The notes under the pieces are model-generated. The model was not told the origin of the DNA. It did no database searches and saw nothing but the letters and a program-made list of their open reading frames with translations. Of a stretch of 64,000 nt of DNA, positions 60,301 to 64,000 are shown piece after piece. Each line of letters starts with the position of its first letter. Positions within the stretch are counted from its first letter, which is position 1. Origin of the DNA: Sipunculus nudus (lineage: Eukaryota > Annelida > Sipuncula > Golfingiida > Sipunculidae); NCBI GenBank assembly GCA_026874595.1, contig CM049306.1, forward strand, positions 4,354,019 through 4,418,018. Direction: 5' to 3'. The translations under genes and the position numbers were made by a program.

Positions 60301-63300
60301 GGACATTGAGAGGTAGAAGACTAGAAGTTATCAGGAAGAGGGATGTGATGATTTGTAGGGACACTGAGAGGTAAAAGTTAACAGTAAGAGGGATGTGATG
60401 ATCTGTAGGGACATTGAAAGGTAAAAGTTAACAGTAAGAGGGATGTGATGATTTGTAGGGACATTGAGAGGTAGAAGACTAGAAGTTATCAGTAAGAGGG
60501 ATGTGATCATTTGTAGGGACATTGAGAGGTAGAAGACTAGAAGTTATCAGTAAGAGGGATGTGATGATTTGTAAGGACATTGAGAGGCAGAAGACTAGAA
60601 GTTATCAGTAAGAGGGATGTGATGATTTGTGGGGACATTGAGAGGTAGAAGACTAGAAGTTATCAGTAAGATGGATGTGATCATTTGTAGGGACATTGAG
60701 AGGTAGAAGACTAGAAGTTATCAGTAAGAGGGATGTGATGATTTGTAGGGACACAGAGAGATAAAAGTTAACAGTAAGAGGGATGTGATGATCTGTAGGG
60801 ACATTGAAAGGTAAAAGTTAACAGTAAGAGGGATGTGATGATTTGTAGGGACATTGAGAGGTAGAAGACTAGAAGTTATCAGTAAGAGGTATGTGATGAT
60901 TTGTAGGGACACAGAGAGGTAAAAGTTAACAGTAAGAGGGATGTGATGATTTGTAGGGACATTGAAAGGTAAAAATTAACAGTAAGAGGGATGTGATGAT
61001 TTGTAGGGACATTGAGAGGTAGAAGACTAGAAGTTATCAGGAAGAGGGATGTGATGATTTGTAGGGACACTGAGAAGTAGAAGTTAACAGTATGAGGGAT
61101 GTGATGATTTGTAGGGACATTGAGAGGTAGAACACTAGAAGTTATCAGTAAGAGGGATGTGATGATTTGTAGGGACACAGAGAGGTAAAAGTTAACAGTA
61201 AGAGGGATGTGATGATTTGTAGGGACATTGAAAGGTAAAAGTTAACAGTAAGAGGGATGTGATGATTTGTAGGGACATTGAGAGGTAGAAGACTAGAAGT
61301 TATCAGTAAGAGGGATGTGATCATTTGTAGGGACATTGAAAGGTAGAAGACTAGAAGTTATCAGTAAGAGGGATGTGATGATTTGTAAGGACATTGAGAG
61401 GCAGAAGACTAGAAGTTATCAGTAAGAGGGATGTGATGATTTGTAGGGACACTGAGAGGTAGAAGACTAGAAGTTATCAGTAAGAGGGATGTGATGATCT
61501 GTAGGGATATTGAGAGGTAGAAGACTAGAAGTTATCAGTAAGAGAGATGTGATGATTTGTAGGGACACTGAGAGGTAAAAGTTATCAGTAAGAGGGATGT
61601 GATGATTTGTAGAGACATTGAGAGGTAAAAGTTAACAGTAAGAGGGATGTGATGATTTGTAGGGACATTGAGAGGCAGAAGACTAGAAGTTATCAGGAAG
61701 AGGGATGTGATTATTTGTAGGGACACTGAGAGGTAAAAGTTAACAGAAAGAGGGATGTGATGATCTGTAGGGACATTGAAAGGTAAAAGTTAACAGTAAG
61801 AGGGATGTGATGATTTGTAGGGACATTGAGAGGTAGAAGACTAGAAGTTATCAGTAAGAGGGATGTGATCATTTGTAGGGACATTGAGAGGTAGAAGACT
61901 AGAAGTTATCAGTATGAGGGATGTGATGATTTGTAGGGACACTGAGAGGTAAAGGTTAACAGTAAGAGGGATGTGATGATTTGTAGGGACATTGAGAGGT
62001 AGAAGACTAGAAGTTATCAGGAAGAGGGATGTGATGATTTGTAGGGACACTGAGAGGTAAAAGTTAACTGTAAGAGGGATGTGATGATTTGTAGGGACAT
62101 TGAGAGGTAGAAGACTAGAAGTTATCAGTAAGAGGGATGTGATTATTTGTAGGGACACTGAGAGGTAGAAGACTAGAAGTTATCAGTAAGAGGGATGTGA
62201 TGATCTGTAGGGATATTGAGAGGTAGAAGACTAGAAGTTATCAGTAAGAGGGATGTGATGATTTGTAAGGACATTGAGAGGCAGAAGACTAGAAGTTATC
62301 AGGAAGAGGGATGTGATGATTTGTAGGGACACTGAGAGGTAAAAGTTAACAGTAAGAGGGATGTGATGATTTGTAGGGACATTGAGAGGTAGAAGACTAG
62401 AAGTTATCAGTAAGAGGGATGTGATGATTTGTAGGGATATTGAGAGGTAAAAGTTATCAGTAAGAGGGATGTGATGATCTATAGGGACATTGAAAGGTAA
62501 AAGTTAACAGTAAGAGGGATGTGATGATTTGTAGGGACATTGAGAGGTAGAAGACTAGAAGTTATCAGTAAGAGGGATGTGATCATTTGTAGGGACATTG
62601 AGAGGTAGAAGACTAGAAGTTATCAGTAAGAGGGATGTGATGATTTGTAGGGACACTGAGAGGTAAAGGTTAACAGTAAGAGGGATGTGATGATTTGTAG
62701 GGACACAGAGAGGTAAAAGTTAACAGTAAGGGGGATGTGATGATTTGTAGGGACATTGAGAGGTAGAAGAATAGAAGTTATCAGTAAGAGGGATGTGTTG
62801 ATTTGTAAGGACATTGAGAGGCAGAAGACTAGAAGTTATCAGTAAGAGGGATGTGATGATTTGTAGGGACACTGAGAGGTAAAAGTTAACAGTAAGAGGG
62901 ATGTGATGATCTGTAGGGACATTGAAAGGTAAAAGTTAGCAGTAAGAGGGATGTGATGATTTGTAGGGACATTGAGAGGTAGAAGACTAGAAGTTATCAG
63001 TAAGAGGGATGTGATCATTTGTAGGGACATTGAGAGGTAGAAGACTAGAAGTTATCAGTAAGAGGGATGTGATGATTTGTAAGGACATTGAGAGGCAGAA
63101 GACTAGAAGTTATCAGTAAGAGGGATGTGATGATTTGTAGGGACACTGAGAGGTAGAAGACTAGAAGTTATCAGTAAGAGGGATGTGATGATCTGTAGGG
63201 ATATTGAGAGGTAGAAGACTAGAAGTTATCAGTAAGAGAGATGTGATGATTTGTAGGGACACTGAGAGGTAAAAGTTATCAGTAAGAGGGATGTGATGAT

Positions 63301-64000
63301 TTGTAGAGACATTGAGAGGTAAAAGTTAACAGTAAGAGGGATGTGATGATTTGTAGGGATATTGAGAGGTAGAAGACTAGAAGTTATCAGTAAGAGGGAT
63401 GTGATGATTTGTAAGGACATTGAGAGGCAGAAGACTAGAAGTTATCAGGAAGAGGGATGTGATGATTTGTAGGGACATTGAAAGGTAAAAGTTAACAGTA
63501 AGAGGGATGTGATGATTTGTAGGGACATTGAGAGGTAGAAGACTAGAAGTTATCAGTAAGAGGGATGTGATCATTTGTAGGGACATTGAGAGGTAGAAGA
63601 CTAGAAGTTATCAGTAAGAGGGATGTGATGATTTGTAGGGACACTGAGAGGTAAAGGTAAACAGTAAGAGGGATGTGATGATTTGTAGGGACATTGAGAG
63701 GTAGAAGACTAGAAGTTATCAGTAAGAGGGATGTGATGATTTGTAGGGACACAGAGAGGTAAAAGTTAACAGTAAGGGGGATGTGATGATTTGTAGGGAC
63801 ATTGAGAGGTAGAAGACTAGAAGTTATCAGTAAGAGGGATGTGTTGATTTGTAAGGACATTGAGAGGCAGAAGACTAGAAGTTATCAGTAAGAGGGATGT
63901 GATGATTTGTAGGGACACTGAGAGGTAACAGTTAACAGTAAGAGGGATGTGATGATCTGTAGGGACATTGAAAGGTAAAAGTTAACAGTAAGAGGGATGT
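57361..64000. repeat. 50/58-bp minisatellite, more than 6.6 kb, running off the window
   Basis: Two interleaved unit types share GAGGGATGTGATGATTTG then TAGGGACA(T/C)TGAGAGG. The 50-bp type continues TAAAAGTTAACAGTAA; the 58-bp type continues TAGAAGACTAGAAGTTATC. About 120 units are in view (estimate from length). Several-unit blocks recur, for example 59607-59974 again 548 bp to the right. The long minus-strand frames (repeating SLQIITSLLLITSSLLPLN) exist because 50 + 58 = 108 is a multiple of three. No coding evidence. Confidence 0.95.

Noticed and set aside
57393-63860. Hydrophobic repeat frames (SLQIITSLLLITSS-type) as membrane proteins
   Set aside because: They follow from a 50/58-bp array whose pairs sum to 108 nt. 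Frames break whenever unit order changes, and there is no promoter, unique flank or start.

Overview
The window is animal nuclear DNA. It is AT-rich, intron-rich and full of minisatellites and short non-autonomous transposon-like repeats. That texture suggests a marine invertebrate, probably a mollusc such as a bivalve, but this is inference and no species-level marker is visible. I found no tRNA or rRNA gene, CRISPR array or bacterial gene.

One gene dominates: an SRPK-family (SR-protein) kinase on the minus strand. Its 3' half runs from a poly(A) signal near 15.95 kb to at least 54.58 kb, and its 5' half lies beyond the right edge. Seven exons with well-defined splice sites and matching phases read through, plus one exon (right edge 41970) whose left edge is ambiguous. 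From 5' to 3' they give three acidic/polar exons of the spacer insert (54510-54584, 49042-49125, 41970 leftward), a fourth spacer exon (25566-25889), then the C-terminal kinase lobe (24340-24428, 23682-23789, 21290-21452, 19768-19958) ending in a stop at 19768-19770. The lobe carries the DLG motif, the TRQYR segment and the conserved SRPK C-terminus. The 3' UTR is probably about 3.8 kb and free of dispersed repeats.

The most striking feature is a roughly 15.2 kb minisatellite of about 300 units (mostly 51 bp) at 26555-41772. It grew out of the 3' edge of the SRPK spacer exon. Most units recreate that edge with its 5' splice site (CAG|GTAA on the minus strand). The first block is in frame with the exon, and the donor phase matches the next exon. 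The last unit ends in CAG|GTAAAC, the likely original donor. The pre-mRNA of a splicing-factor kinase therefore carries a very long ladder of candidate 5' splice sites. Only the first nine intact donors, before a 2-bp-short unit, keep the reading frame.

Five more tandem arrays lie in introns of the same gene: 41 bp x 7 (20199-20485), 45 bp x 12 (22320-22859), 28 bp x about 20 (23067-23644), 42-45 bp x 9 (56114-56512), and a 50/58-bp array from 57361 to the window end.

The left 15.9 kb is mostly intergenic. It holds the 3' end of a non-LTR retrotransposon (1 to about 850), several dispersed repeat families (3.4-5.3, 8.0-8.3 and 10.3-14.3 kb), a possible minus-strand promoter and 5' exon near 2.55-2.82 kb, and a SINE-like AT tail near 14.75 kb. 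The same repeat families recur inside SRPK introns at 24.7-25.4, 42.7-43.9, 44.5-44.9 and 49.5-50.4 kb, and two further terminal-inverted-repeat elements lie at 20673-20991 and 52105-53048.
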